A DNA stretch of 64,000 nt, taken from assembly GCA_009731425.1 (NCBI GenBank), contig AP018794.1, positions 3,169,960 to 3,233,959 of the forward strand, in the 5' to 3' direction. Positions 7,847-17,299 of this stretch are shown in pieces (positions within the stretch are counted from its first letter, which is position 1; every line of letters begins with the position of its first letter). Below the pieces are notes generated by a model. That model was not told where the DNA came from. It saw only the letters and a program-made list of their open reading frames with translations, and did no database searches. The position numbers and the translations under genes were made by a program. Source of the stretch: Lachnospiraceae bacterium KM106-2 (lineage in GTDB: Bacteria > Bacillota > Clostridia > Lachnospirales > Lachnospiraceae).

Positions 7847-8482
7847 ATGTGGATTTATGAAAAACGTTTACAATATCCAGTTAATATAAAAGAGACTAAT
7901 GCAGAACTCGCTTCTGCAATCATTACTCAATATGGTGGACCAGATGGCGAAGCAAGTGCCTCTCTCCGTTATTTATCCCAACGTTATTCTATGCCTTATA
8001 AAGAGGTCATTGGAACATTGACTGACATTGGAACAGAAGAACTTGCACACATGGAGATCGTTGCAGCCATCGTTCAGCAATTGACTCGTAACTTAACAAT
8101 GGAAGAGATCAAAAATACAAACTTTGCACCTTTCTATGTTGATCATACAATTGGTATCTACCCTCAAGCTGCAAGTGGTGTACCTTTTACTGCTGCTTTT
8201 CTCCAAGTAAAAGGAGATACTGTTTCTGATTTAATGGAAGATTTGGCTGCTGAGCAAAAAGCACGTGTAACTTATGATAATATTTTAAGATTATGCCAGG
8301 GACATCCAGACGTTTACGAAGCTATCAAATTCCTTCGTGCTAGAGAAGTAGTTCATTTCCAGCGCTTTGGTGAAAGTCTTCGTATCGCACAGGATAACTT
8401 AAATTCAAAGAATTTCTATGCATTCAATCCTGAATTTGATAAATGCGCACCTTGTTTAAAAGAATGTAATAAAAATAATTAA
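7847..8482 (+). CDS. cotJC: Spore coat protein CotJC, manganese-catalase-like
   Basis: A 211-residue ferritin-like four-helix protein related to Mn catalase. Candidate dimetal ligands line up as E35 (GPDGE), E65/H68 (EELAHME), E136 (AAEQKAR) and H170 (REVVHF), so the site appears intact and peroxide removal at the spore surface is plausible. The C-terminus ends in a Cys-rich tail (CAPCLKEC), which could crosslink in the coat. Last gene of cotJABC, followed by a strong terminator. Confidence 0.92.
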   Translation: MWIYEKRLQYPVNIKETNAELASAIITQYGGPDGEASASLRYLSQRYSMPYKEVIGTLTDIGTEELAHMEIVAAIVQQLTRNLTMEEIKNTNFAPFYVDHTIGIYPQAASGVPFTAAFLQVKGDTVSDLMEDLAAEQKARVTYDNILRLCQGHPDVYEAIKFLRAREVVHFQRFGESLRIAQDNLNSKNFYAFNPEFDKCAPCLKECNKNN

Positions 8483-8507
8483 TTAGGGAGATAAGATATT
8501 CTGATAT

Positions 8508-8552
8508 AAAAAAAGTGCATTCCCCTCAATCGAGGGTGAATGCACTTTTTTT
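8508..8552. terminator. Bidirectional terminator between cotJC and asd
   Basis: GTGCATTC with GAATGCAC encloses a second stem (CCCTC/GAGGG); seven A before and seven T after. Serves both convergent genes. Confidence 0.9.
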
Positions 8553-8560
8553 ATAGAAAA

Positions 8561-9643
8561 CTATTTTGCTGTGATATAACCTTGTGCTTTTAACAGCTCA
8601 GCAGTTAAAACACCACCGCCTGCAGCACCACGAACTGTATTATGAGAAAGTCCGATAAATTTATAATCGTATACGGTATCTTCTCTTAAACGTCCCATTG
8701 AAATTCCATAACCATTTTCAAAATCTACATCCATAGCAACTTGTGGACGATTATCATCTTCTAAATATTGAATGAATTGCTTTGGAGCACTTGGGAGTTC
8801 TAGTTCTTGAGGAAGTCCCTTATACTCTGTCCAAGCCTTAATGATCTGCTCTTTTGTAGGTTTCTTCTCGAAACTTACAAATACAGCTGCTGTATGACCA
8901 TTTAATACTGGAACACGGATACACTGTGTTGTAATGATTGGTCCGTCTGCTTTCACGATTTTTCCATCTTCAATGTGTCCCCAGATCTTAAGTGGTTCTT
9001 GTTCACTCTTCTCTTCTTCTCCACCAATGTAAGGAATGATATTTCCGATCATTTCTGGCCATTCCTTAAATGTCTTACCAGCACCTGAGATAGCCTGGTA
9101 TGTAGTTGCTACTACTACCTTTGGTTTAAACTCTTTTAATGCTGTAAGCGCTGGTGTATAACTCTGAATGGAACAGTTTGGTTTTACAACGATAAAACCT
9201 TTCTTTGTTCCTAAACGTTCTTTTTGATATTTAATTACTTCTAGATGTTCTGGATTTAATTCTGGAACTACCATAGGAACATCAGGAGTCCATCTATGAG
9301 CACTGTTATTAGAAACAACTGGTGTTTCTGTTTTTGCATATGCTTCTTCAATTCGTTTGATCTCGTCTTTTTCCATATCTACAGCACTAAATACAAAATC
9401 AACCTCTTTACTAACTGCTTCTACTTCATTTACATTTTTAACGACTAATTTCTTTACTGCTTCTGGCATTGGAGTGTCCATTTTCCAACGTCCTCCTACA
9501 GCCTCTTCGTAAGTTTTACCTGCACTTCTTGGGCTCGCAGCAACAGTTACTACTTCAAACCATGGATGGTTTTCTAATAATGAAATAAATCTCTGTCCTA
9601 CCATACCAGTTGCACCAAGAATTCCGACTCTTAATTTACTCAT
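8561..9643 (-). CDS. asd: Aspartate-semialdehyde dehydrogenase
   Basis: NADPH-dependent reduction of aspartyl phosphate to aspartate semialdehyde, the branch to lysine/diaminopimelate, methionine and threonine. The 360-residue protein has the nucleotide-binding start [13 protein letters not shown] and catalytic Cys157 in VKPNCSIQ, with a His in NGHTAAVF. Length and sequence style fit the archaeal/fungal-like ASADH subgroup rather than the E. coli type. Transcribed alone from a good promoter at 9731-9759, with a ~80-nt leader that is too short for a lysine riboswitch. Confidence 0.93.
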   Translation of the reverse strand: MSKLRVGILGATGMVGQRFISLLENHPWFEVVTVAASPRSAGKTYEEAVGGRWKMDTPMPEAVKKLVVKNVNEVEAVSKEVDFVFSAVDMEKDEIKRIEEAYAKTETPVVSNNSAHRWTPDVPMVVPELNPEHLEVIKYQKERLGTKKGFIVVKPNCSIQSYTPALTALKEFKPKVVVATTYQAISGAGKTFKEWPEMIGNIIPYIGGEEEKSEQEPLKIWGHIEDGKIVKADGPIITTQCIRVPVLNGHTAAVFVSFEKKPTKEQIIKAWTEYKGLPQELELPSAPKQFIQYLEDDNRPQVAMDVDFENGYGISMGRLREDTVYDYKFIGLSHNTVRGAAGGGVLTAELLKAQGYITAK

Positions 9644-9730
9644 CTTTCTTCACCTCATGTTGATATTTTATATTACGACATAATAATATTTTTTGTATTT
9701 GTAGCACGTACATTTGTCGTCATAATACGT

Positions 9731-9759
9731 ATTCTACAAGATTTTACCAATAAATGCAA
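9731..9759 (-). promoter_or_regulatory. asd promoter
   Basis: On the minus strand: TTGCAT (9759-9754), 17-bp spacer, TAGAAT (9736-9731). Confidence 0.65.
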
Positions 9760-9809
9760 CATTTATTTAGTTATTTCCCAATATTCTTAAGATTATTAAT
9801 CTATTGTTT

Positions 9810-9849
9810 AAAAAGGAAAAGTCCTAGTACTAAACTCCTATACTAGAAC
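9810..9849 (-). terminator. Terminator after pfp
   Basis: GTCCTAGTA (9821-9829) pairs with TACTAGAAC (9841-9849), followed on the minus strand by TTTTCCTTTTT. Confidence 0.6.
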
Positions 9850-9869
9850 TCTTTCGCTTATGTGTTAAT

Positions 9870-11111
9870 CTACTTGATATAATCTTCTAATCGAAGATAC
9901 TTTGGTAAACCGTTCTCATAAGAGATGTTCAGTTCCCCATCAATCAATGGTCTCAGATACTCGATCATTTCCTCTGTTACATCATTACCTTCTTCATTGA
10001 TCCATGCATCATCAATTTTCTTTTCCTGATTTGCGATCAAATCAATATTGGCAGTCTCATATACCACTTCATAAGGAGCATTTGACACACGTTTTAAGAT
10101 CATCATCTCTCTTGTATGTCCTTCCATTGCTGCATTCACAGCTCTAAAACCTAATTCAAATGCTTCCTTCACATCTGTAAGAGATGAAGTATGTGCAGCA
10201 CAACGTTGTAACACGTTTAATTCTACAGAACGTACTTTACATCCAATGGTATTATGAATTAACGTTTCAAGATACTTTCCAGTACCACTTAACATTACAT
10301 GACCAAATTGATCCACTTGAGAAGATTTTGCAGAAATGTACTGTCCTTCTTTGTCTTTAATTCCTTCTGATACTGCAACGATAACTTGTTTATTATGTTC
10401 CAACTGTTTACGAACATCCTCAATAAACTTTGTTGTTGAAAATGCCTTTTCTGGTAAATAGATCAGTTGTGGCGCTTTGCTGTTCTTATTTCTTGCAAGT
10501 GCTGCACTTGCTGTCAGCCATCCGGCATTACGTCCCATAATCTCAATAATGAGTACACTTTCCATATCATAGATAGCAGTATCATGTGCCATTTCTAAAA
10601 CGCTTGTTGCTATATATTTAGCGGCAGAACCAAATCCAGGCGTATGATCGATACAAACAAGATCATTATCAATCGTCTTTGGAACTCCCATAATTTTAAT
10701 ATCATAATTTTTACTATTTGCATATTTGGATAACTTTGCTACCGTATCCATTGAATCATTTCCACCAATATAGAAGAAATAACGAATATTATTCTCCTCA
10801 AAGATACGAAAGATCTTTTCATAAACACCATCTTCATCGGCTTCCATTGTTGGCAGTTTATAACGACAAGAACCTAAAAACATACTTGGCGTAATTTTTA
10901 AAGTTTCAATTCTCTCTGGTCTATCCTGAAAGATTTCATCTAATGATACAAGCTGATCATTGATAACACCCTGAATACCATTTCTTGCACCAAACACCTT
11001 GCTGATTTCTGTTTCTTTCATTGCACTTGCAATGACACCTGCCAAACTTGCGTTAATAACGGTTGTTGGTCCTCCTGATTGTGCCACTAAAATATTGGAC
11101 TCTCTTAGCAT
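9870..11111 (-). CDS. pfp: Pyrophosphate-type 6-phosphofructokinase
   Basis: Phosphorylates fructose 6-phosphate in glycolysis. Phosphoryl-donor residues point to pyrophosphate rather than ATP: the GGDGS position reads GGNDS (116-120, Asp at 119) and the PGTIDND position reads PKTIDND (Lys145). In characterised family members, Asp and Lys here block ATP and select PPi. The rest (AQSGGPTTVINAS, EIMGRNAGWL) is standard PFK fold and the 413-residue length fits. It follows dusB by 67 bp at the end of the birA-coaX-dusB strand, so it may be co-transcribed. A PPi enzyme would be reversible and save ATP. Confidence 0.9.
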   Translation of the reverse strand: MLRESNILVAQSGGPTTVINASLAGVIASAMKETEISKVFGARNGIQGVINDQLVSLDEIFQDRPERIETLKITPSMFLGSCRYKLPTMEADEDGVYEKIFRIFEENNIRYFFYIGGNDSMDTVAKLSKYANSKNYDIKIMGVPKTIDNDLVCIDHTPGFGSAAKYIATSVLEMAHDTAIYDMESVLIIEIMGRNAGWLTASAALARNKNSKAPQLIYLPEKAFSTTKFIEDVRKQLEHNKQVIVAVSEGIKDKEGQYISAKSSQVDQFGHVMLSGTGKYLETLIHNTIGCKVRSVELNVLQRCAAHTSSLTDVKEAFELGFRAVNAAMEGHTREMMILKRVSNAPYEVVYETANIDLIANQEKKIDDAWINEEGNDVTEEMIEYLRPLIDGELNISYENGLPKYLRLEDYIK

Positions 11112-11178
11112 GAGATAACCTCCTAAATTTCTCTAATCGTATCGAAAATTCAAATGATTCAAACAATATTAAATAGTA

Positions 11179-12180
11179 TCAGATTGTATTTGAAAAATCA
11201 ATGTTCATTTGCCCGTATTCATCTAACAATTCATCCAGTTGTTGGATAGTCTCTACTTCGTTTACAACATTTCTCAACTTACTTGATTTTGGATAACCAG
11301 TCGTATACCATGCAACATGTTTACGCATTTCACGGATTCCAACATAATCCCCCTTATATTGGATCTGTAATCTTGCATGCTGCTTAATTAAATCAACCAC
11401 TTCTTGTACGGTTGGTTTTGGTAAATGCTCTCCCGTTGCAAGATAATGTTTGATCTGGTTAAATAACCATGGATTACCTCTTACACCTCTTGCGATCATA
11501 ATACCATCACAACCAGTATAATCAAGCATATACTTTGCTTCCTCAGGAGTGGTGATATCACCATTTCCAATAACCGGGATGCTGACTGCTTCCTTTACCA
11601 TCCTAATACATTCAATATCTGACTTTCCACTATAATACTGTTCTCTAGTACGACCATGAACTGCAACTGCCGCACCACCATTCTGCTCGATCACTTTCGC
11701 AATCTCAACACAATTATTATCGTTCATGCCAAACCCTCTTCGAATCTTTACCGTTAGTGGTTTATCGATGGCCTTAGACACTGCCGATACGATTTCTCCC
11801 ACTAGCTTAGGATTCTTAAGTAGTGCCGAACCTTCTCCGTTGTTTACAACCTTCGGCACTGGACAACCCATATTAATATCAAGAATATCAAAATTACGGT
11901 GTTCAATTTTCTTTGCCATCTCACTCATTAAATGAGGATCTGATCCAAATAACTGTAATGCTACCGGACGTTCCTCTTCTTTCACTTCAAGCAAAGCATC
12001 TGTATTCTTGTTATTATAATATATTCCTTTTGCGCTTACCATTTCAGTATAAATTAGATCAGCGCCATATTTCTTACATAATAAACGAAATGGAAGATCC
12101 GTCACACCAGCCATTGGTGCTAATACGATATTCCCTTTTACGTTAACGTTTCCAATTTGTAAATCCATTTCTACATCCAT
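11179..12180 (-). CDS. dusB: tRNA-dihydrouridine synthase, DusB type
   Basis: FMN/NADPH-dependent reduction of uridine to dihydrouridine in tRNA D-loops. The TIM-barrel start LAPMAGVTDLPFR, catalytic Cys106 in NMGCPVPKV, HGRTREQYYSG and the phosphate-binding GNGDI are all present; 333 residues is normal. It begins 22 bp after coaX, with ATGs at 12180 and 12168 and no strong ribosome binding site at either, suggesting coupling to coaX. Which uridine it modifies cannot be decided from sequence. Confidence 0.92.
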   Translation of the reverse strand: MDVEMDLQIGNVNVKGNIVLAPMAGVTDLPFRLLCKKYGADLIYTEMVSAKGIYYNNKNTDALLEVKEEERPVALQLFGSDPHLMSEMAKKIEHRNFDILDINMGCPVPKVVNNGEGSALLKNPKLVGEIVSAVSKAIDKPLTVKIRRGFGMNDNNCVEIAKVIEQNGGAAVAVHGRTREQYYSGKSDIECIRMVKEAVSIPVIGNGDITTPEEAKYMLDYTGCDGIMIARGVRGNPWLFNQIKHYLATGEHLPKPTVQEVVDLIKQHARLQIQYKGDYVGIREMRKHVAWYTTGYPKSSKLRNVVNEVETIQQLDELLDEYGQMNIDFSNTI

Positions 12181-12202
12181 TCTAAGTGAGTTATCTCACA
12201 AC

Positions 12203-12976
12203 TTAACGTTTCTTACATTTCTCATAAATAATGCGAAGCCCTTTTAAAGTCAACTCCGGATCATAGAATTCTATTTGCTCCGTTTCATCAGCAATGATCT
12301 TACCTAAGCCGCCGGTCGCAACTACTTTAAGATCATTAATACCTGATTCCTCTTTGACTTTACGAATAATATATTCTGTCTGGCCGATATATCCAAAGAC
12401 CAAACCTGCTTGCATACTTGTTATCGTATCTTTCGCTAGAATTGATTTTGGTTTCTTAATCTCAATTTCCGGTAATTTTGCTGTATCATTCCATAATGCG
12501 TTTGCTGAAATACGAATTCCAGGACTAGTAATTCCTGCTACAAATGCTCCATCTTCGGTAATCAGATCATATGTGGTAGCCGTTCCAAAATCAATAACAA
12601 ATACTGGACCGCCATATATCTCATAAGCAGCAACCGCATCTACAATTCGATCAGGACCGATTTCTTTTGGATTTGCCGTTACGATCTTAAGACCTGTCTT
12701 TGTTCCAGTTCCAATTACGATCGGACGCTTATTTAGATATTTAATAACTCCACTATTAAAGGAATACATAATATTTGGAACTACACTTGATACGATGATA
12801 TCCTCAATTTCTGATACTTCTAAATTTCTAGAGCGAAGTACTTCACAAATAAATAAACCATATTCATCTGAAGTACGTGGTATCTTCGTCGTCATTCGAA
12901 ACGTAGCCACAAGCTCTTCCTTATCAAATATTCCAAGTGTTATATTCGTATTCCCAACATCTACAACTAATAGCAT
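12203..12976 (-). CDS. coaX: Type III pantothenate kinase
   Basis: First step of coenzyme A synthesis: ATP-dependent phosphorylation of pantothenate. The 257-residue protein has the ASKHA-type phosphate motif [10 protein letters not shown] at its start, GPDRIVDA and DFGTATTYD, all diagnostic of CoaX rather than CoaA. It lies between a Dabb protein and dusB in the birA operon with gaps of ~20 bp. The birA-coaX-dusB order is common in Firmicutes. Confidence 0.94.
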   Translation of the reverse strand: MLLVVDVGNTNITLGIFDKEELVATFRMTTKIPRTSDEYGLFICEVLRSRNLEVSEIEDIIVSSVVPNIMYSFNSGVIKYLNKRPIVIGTGTKTGLKIVTANPKEIGPDRIVDAVAAYEIYGGPVFVIDFGTATTYDLITEDGAFVAGITSPGIRISANALWNDTAKLPEIEIKKPKSILAKDTITSMQAGLVFGYIGQTEYIIRKVKEESGINDLKVVATGGLGKIIADETEQIEFYDPELTLKGLRIIYEKCKKR

Positions 12977-12995
12977 TTTCTATCCTCTCTTGTAA

Positions 12996-13301
12996 CTAAA
13001 TTTCAAAATCCACACAGCTTCGACCTATTTTTACCTTTCCAATAAAAGCTGCCACTTTTAGGTGTTCTGGATCGACTGCATATGCCTGTAAATCCTCCAT
13101 CGTATCAAAATCTACGATCAAGCATAGTGTGTAATTCGCACTGTCTGCTTCAGAATCATTGATTCCAACTTCCATATGCTTAATATACTCCAACTTTTCT
13201 GGTAGTGCTAATAATCCATCTCTTGCAATTACTGCATTTTCAATTGCAGTCTTTCCATCTGCTTCCTTTGCAAAATCGAACATTACAACATGTCTTATCA
13301 T
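12996..13301 (-). CDS. Dabb (stress-responsive A/B barrel) domain protein
   Basis: A 101-residue small ferredoxin-like protein. IRHVVMFDF at the start and YTLCLIVDFDTMEDLQAYAVDPEHLKV in the middle are hallmarks of dimeric alpha/beta barrel Dabb proteins. The molecular role of most members is unknown. Six bases separate it from the upstream gene and 19 from coaX, so it is part of the birA operon. Confidence 0.85.
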   Translation of the reverse strand: MIRHVVMFDFAKEADGKTAIENAVIARDGLLALPEKLEYIKHMEVGINDSEADSANYTLCLIVDFDTMEDLQAYAVDPEHLKVAAFIGKVKIGRSCVDFEI

Positions 13302-13307
13302 AACAAT

Positions 13308-13664
13308 CTACTCCTTTTCTTGATTTAACAGGTCTCCTACATCTTCATTTAAGAAACATATTTTATAAAAAAGTTCTACCGATTCAAGCAGCTCTTTTTT
13401 CTCTTCTCTTAGCTGTTTGATCTTAAGAACACTTCCTATCTCATCAAATAATAAGTCACCTTCATCTGCTTCTACCGTAAACTCTAGTGTTCCATCTTCT
13501 TCAAATTCAAGTGTTAAGATTCCCCCTACATCCTCTGTAAAAAGGACGCACATAATCTGCAATTCTTCTTTGATCGTTTTTGGAAGATTATGAAACTCTT
13601 CATTTATATAAAATTTTTGTTCATAGGAACTTGATCCACACAAAACTAATTTATCACTACTCAT
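13308..13664 (-). CDS. Conserved clostridial protein, probably DUF6145
   Basis: A 118-residue acidic protein with VLCGSSSYEQKFY near the N-terminus and ELQIMCVLFTEDVGGILTLEF in the middle. I associate this pattern with the Lachnospiraceae family DUF6145, but the family number is from memory and moderately sure. No membrane segment or known catalytic motif. Lies between birA and the Dabb gene in the same operon. Function unknown. Confidence 0.75.
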   Translation of the reverse strand: MSSDKLVLCGSSSYEQKFYINEEFHNLPKTIKEELQIMCVLFTEDVGGILTLEFEEDGTLEFTVEADEGDLLFDEIGSVLKIKQLREEKKELLESVELFYKICFLNEDVGDLLNQEKE

Positions 13665-13690
13665 CCTATTCCTCTTTTCACTATTACTTT

Positions 13691-14671
13691 TTATACATAT
13701 CCATTGATTCCACGGACACTGATCTCACCGGAACGAATCTTTTTTCTTGTTCCGTCATCTAGTTCTACCATTAATTCACCGGTTTTGTCAATGCCTAATG
13801 CCTTTGCCTGGTATTCTTCTTCGCTACCCAATACTCTGATCTCACGATCTTTATGAATTAGCTGATGATTATATTCCTCTACCAAATCTTCTAAATTCTG
13901 TTTTTTCAGGAAAATATCATAGTATTTTTCAAATGCTTCCATCGTTTTGGTTATGATATCCGCACGCTTTGCGGGATGTCCCAACTCTATTGCTACTGAT
14001 GTGGCAATATGAGAAATCTCTTCCGGAAATTCTGTCATATTAACATTAACACCAATCCCGATTACTACATAATTAATATAATCAAGCTCGGAACTCATTT
14101 CAGTTAAGATTCCACATAATTTCTTATTATTTAATATGATATCATTTGGCCACTTGATCTTGGTATCTACTCCAGCTGCATCATTTATGCCTTTTACCAA
14201 TGCCATCGCTGTTACCAGCGTTAACATACTTGCATTGCTTGGCATAATGTCCGGCTTTAACATAAGTGACATTGCGATACTACTGCCTTTTGGTGATTTC
14301 CACGCACGTCCTCTTCTTCCACGACCTGCTGTCTGCTGATCTGCTACAACAAGGATGCCATCTTGGGCTCCTTCTTCTGCAAGTATTTTGCATCGTATAT
14401 TTGTAGAATCGATTTCTTCATAATATTCAATCTGCTTTGCGATATACTTCGTATTAATCTGACTAAGCAGCTCATAATCCGTAATACTATCCGGGCTTTT
14501 TTTTATTTTATAACCTTTATTGGAAATGGCCTCTATTTCATAACCTTCTTCTTTTAATTGGTTCATTACTTTCCATACTGCGGTTCTTGATACGTTGAGT
14601 TGTTTACAGATTTCTTGTCCAGATACATAGGTATTGCTTTTTTTCAATATTTCCAATATTCTTTCTTTCAT
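13691..14671 (-). CDS. birA: Bifunctional biotin ligase / biotin repressor BirA
   Basis: Activates biotin to biotinyl-AMP and transfers it to carboxylase carrier domains; the N-terminal winged helix (about 1-60, with LNVSRTAVWKVMNQLKEEGY) can also repress biotin genes. The ligase core shows GRGRRGRAW (116-124) and KWPNDI, followed by a C-terminal SH3-like domain. Length 326 matches group II BirA. First gene of the operon running to pfp, behind a promoter at 14729-14757. No biotin genes are in view. Confidence 0.94.
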   Translation of the reverse strand: MKERILEILKKSNTYVSGQEICKQLNVSRTAVWKVMNQLKEEGYEIEAISNKGYKIKKSPDSITDYELLSQINTKYIAKQIEYYEEIDSTNIRCKILAEEGAQDGILVVADQQTAGRGRRGRAWKSPKGSSIAMSLMLKPDIMPSNASMLTLVTAMALVKGINDAAGVDTKIKWPNDIILNNKKLCGILTEMSSELDYINYVVIGIGVNVNMTEFPEEISHIATSVAIELGHPAKRADIITKTMEAFEKYYDIFLKKQNLEDLVEEYNHQLIHKDREIRVLGSEEEYQAKALGIDKTGELMVELDDGTRKKIRSGEISVRGINGYV

Positions 14672-14728
14672 TTTATCTTTCCTTTTTCTTCTGCATTTAT
14701 TTTTATTTTTGCCATCTCAATCGGGTTT

Positions 14729-14757
14729 ATTATATCATTTTTCCCCACAATACACAA
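14729..14757 (-). promoter_or_regulatory. birA operon promoter
   Basis: Minus strand: TTGTGT (14757-14752), 17-bp spacer, TATAAT (14734-14729). Confidence 0.65.
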
Positions 14758-14848
14758 ATTTCGAAGGCTGTTTTTATGAGGGATGGTGAGGGAAAGGGGA
14801 AGTGGCTCTGGAGATGTGGTTTCCCGGAGGGGGATGAGCCTTCTTTAG

Positions 14849-15033
14849 GCTGCTGATATTGTCTTTGCATGCGCCTCGTTGTCCTCGGATTCTTGCAGGG
14901 CCAGGCTTCGCCTGCCTTTCACAGTTCTTGTCAGCTTGTCCGGCAAATGAATGCATTTGCCGACAATCTTCCTGCGAACTTCCCTGCAAGAATCTCTGCG
15001 GGAAATGTCGCATGCAAAGAAAATATCAGCAGC
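14849..15033. repeat. 185-bp folded element, complete copy
   Basis: A 25-base inverted repeat with one mismatch (14849-14873 with 15009-15033) encloses a perfect 13-base inverted repeat (GATTCTTGCAGGG 14888-14900 with 14982-14994), which encloses two hairpins: CAGGC/GCCTG (14902-14914) and GGCAAATG/CATTTGCC extended by TTGTC/GACAA (14936-14966). The result is a branched, fully paired shape like a structured RNA or a small non-autonomous mobile element. Bases 1-69 are part of a second copy. Open frames inside are products of the palindromes, not genes. Confidence 0.85.
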
Positions 15034-15150
15034 GGAGGAAGGCAATTTACGTTTCTGACAAACACGGTGACTAGCGGTAGGTTATAGTGGGGATAAAAAC
15101 AGTCTTCTTCTTTATATTGAGGAGAATTTCTCCACTTCGTTACGAAATTC

Positions 15151-15180
15151 GTAACAGCTGTTTAATGATACAGCTGTTAC
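15151..15180. repeat. Conserved hairpin of the composite repeat
   Basis: GTAACAGCTG (15151-15160) pairs perfectly with CAGCTGTTAC (15171-15180). It matches the hairpin at 192-221 in position but with different stem bases. Confidence 0.75.
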
Positions 15181-15229
15181 CGCAATTGATCGGTTTAATT
15201 ATAGGGAATGTTTGATTAGTTGTGGTTTT

Positions 15230-15490
15230 ATTGCAGACAGACGGCGGGCTGTCTTAGGACTCGCGGCAGCGCCTGATACGTTAATTTCTTGGGGGATTGA
15301 CAGGGGGGAATGGCTTAGAAGGGTGGCTTTTTACGGACGGCGGGCTGACTTAGGACTCGCGGCAGCGCCTAATACGTTAATTTCTTGGGGGATTGACAGG
15401 GGGGAATGGCTTAGAAGGGTGGCTTTTTACGGACGGCGGGCTGCCTTAGGACTCGCGGCAGCGCCTGGTACTTTGATTTCTTCGGGAATA
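15230..15490. repeat. Tandem array of 96-bp units
   Basis: Units start at 15241, 15337 and 15433 (each ACGGCGGGCTG), two complete and one partial. The shared core with the array at 238-655 includes GCGGGCTG, then GCAGCGC-like and TTGATTTCTTGG-like words. Each unit carries a short GCTG/CAGC-type stem. The 96-bp length keeps a frame open, but there is no ribosome binding site or recognisable protein. Confidence 0.85.
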
Positions 15491-15541
15491 AAAAATGTAT
15501 GGTAGTCATCTTTTTTAGGGATGGCTCCATACATTCTTTTT
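15490..15541. terminator. Terminator after the chemoreceptor gene
   Basis: AATGTATGG (15494-15502) pairs with CCATACATT (15527-15535), with T-runs on both strands. Confidence 0.75.
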
Positions 15542-17274
15542 TATAGGTTTTTAAAGATTTCTGTTTCTGTTTTTAAGCCGTCTGCGATTTCTCGGTTTTC
15601 ATCCATTCGCATTGTGATTGTTCCCATATCTACTACAAGCGCCTGTGTACTTTCTGCGGCTCCGTTGATTCCTTGGGCTCCATCATCGATGGCATTTGTT
15701 ATTGTACTGATCGCGGATGCTATTTGAGATACGGTTTGTTTTAATTCTTCTGTCTTTTCTGCAAATTCATCCATGGTTACTTCGATATAATCAGCATCTT
15801 TTTTATATTGATCTCCTGTTTTTACGAACTCTTCAAATTCTGGGAGAATCGATTTTTGTAGGTATTCTACTAGTGTGCTTGTACTACTAGATAGATTACG
15901 TACTGCTTTTGTTACGATATCATTGATTTCTTGAATGTTATTTGCGTTTTCACGGCTTGAGTCTGCAAGGTTTCTGATTTCTTCTGCTACGACTGCAAAT
16001 CCTTTTCCTGCTTCTCCGGCTCTTGCTGCTTCGATTGATGCATTTAGTGCTAATAAATTTGTCTGACTTGAAATATTTAAGATTTCATCTGTCAGTTCAT
16101 TTACTTGATCTACACTCTTACAATCTTTGATTGCTTCTTTTAATACGACTAAGATTTCATCTACCGTGTTATTGATCTTATCCATATTCGTACGAGCGGT
16201 TTGTTCCATGTTGCTTGCATTTTGCTTCATTTCTTTTGTATATTCATTCATCTGTACGCTTCTAGTAGCAATACTCATAACCTCATTGCTTACAGATGTT
16301 GCATTATCATTAATAACAATTGCGTTTCCTGATACTTCTTCCATTGTAGCGGCTAATTCTTCCGTTAAAGCGGAAAGATCCGACACACTTTCTTTTGATG
16401 TGCTAACGCTATCTAATACTTCATTTACAACTTGATCCATTCTGATCGTATCATCTTTTAATAATTTAAAGATATGTTGTAATTCTTCTAAGAATGTATT
16501 GATTCCATTTCCTAATGTACCAATTTCATCATCGTGACGAACCTTTACTCGTTTTGTCAGATCGCCTTGCTTCTCATTGATATCCTTAATGATTTCAGAT
16601 AACTCTCTCTCTGTCTGTGTGATCGGAGTAATTACTCTTGTGATCATACTATAAAATGCTGTAATACTTGCTGCGATAGCAACAGCGATTACAATGGAAC
16701 TCATAATAAGTGAATTCTTATATTCTCTATCTAATTCATGGCGTGCTTGTTTTGATGCATTTTGTGTTGATTTCTCTAATTTAGCAATATTCGCTTCCAT
16801 CGCTTTTTCAGCGGATGCGACATCATTATTGGCATATTCATATGCTTCTGCCGTATTATTATTGGCACTGTATGCAATTAGTTTCGCTAATGCACTATCA
16901 AAATTCTCATAATTTTTAAGCAATGCTTCATACGCTTCTGTATCAGAAGTCTTTACATAAGATCTAAACTCCGCTAATTGAGATTTAATCTCTTTACTTT
17001 CTTTTTTCATTGTAGTTACGACATCAAGTTTTGTATTCAGATCTAATGCAACAATATGAGACAATGAGTTTTTATGAATACTCTGAGTGTTCTCCTTAAT
17101 ATTTCCTAGCATTGCAATACTAGTCATATACTTATCCGCTATAGTAGATGCTTTGGAATTTATATTATTTAATCTTGATATTCCTAATACACTACTAAAT
17201 ATAGAAACAATGGCTAATAAAATTACCGGTACCATAATAAGGACCTTTATGCTTTTAACTGCTTTTCTATTCAT
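15541..17274 (-). CDS. Methyl-accepting chemotaxis protein
   Basis: A 577-residue transmembrane chemoreceptor that controls CheA. Domains: membrane segment (about 10-31), outer four-helix-bundle sensor (about 32-187), second membrane segment (about 188-210), HAMP, and signalling domain with the conserved hairpin tip [24 protein letters not shown] 17274 is preferred over an in-frame TTG at 17277, with GAGAGGGAG just upstream. It starts 25 bp after a sugar-type solute-binding lipoprotein, so that protein may deliver ligand to this receptor. The operon has a sigma-D-like promoter. Confidence 0.93.
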   Translation of the reverse strand: MNRKAVKSIKVLIMVPVILLAIVSIFSSVLGISRLNNINSKASTIADKYMTSIAMLGNIKENTQSIHKNSLSHIVALDLNTKLDVVTTMKKESKEIKSQLAEFRSYVKTSDTEAYEALLKNYENFDSALAKLIAYSANNNTAEAYEYANNDVASAEKAMEANIAKLEKSTQNASKQARHELDREYKNSLIMSSIVIAVAIAASITAFYSMITRVITPITQTERELSEIIKDINEKQGDLTKRVKVRHDDEIGTLGNGINTFLEELQHIFKLLKDDTIRMDQVVNEVLDSVSTSKESVSDLSALTEELAATMEEVSGNAIVINDNATSVSNEVMSIATRSVQMNEYTKEMKQNASNMEQTARTNMDKINNTVDEILVVLKEAIKDCKSVDQVNELTDEILNISSQTNLLALNASIEAARAGEAGKGFAVVAEEIRNLADSSRENANNIQEINDIVTKAVRNLSSSTSTLVEYLQKSILPEFEEFVKTGDQYKKDADYIEVTMDEFAEKTEELKQTVSQIASAISTITNAIDDGAQGINGAAESTQALVVDMGTITMRMDENREIADGLKTETEIFKNL

Positions 17275-17299
17275 CAAGTCTTCTCCCTCTCTTTGACGT

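Noticed and set aside
9644..9730. Lysine riboswitch upstream of asd
   Set aside because: The leader is only ~80 nt, about half the size needed, and no matching core was seen.
14774..15505. Several open frames in the second repeat region
   Set aside because: They follow the palindromes and tandem units on both strands and lack ribosome binding sites or recognisable domains.
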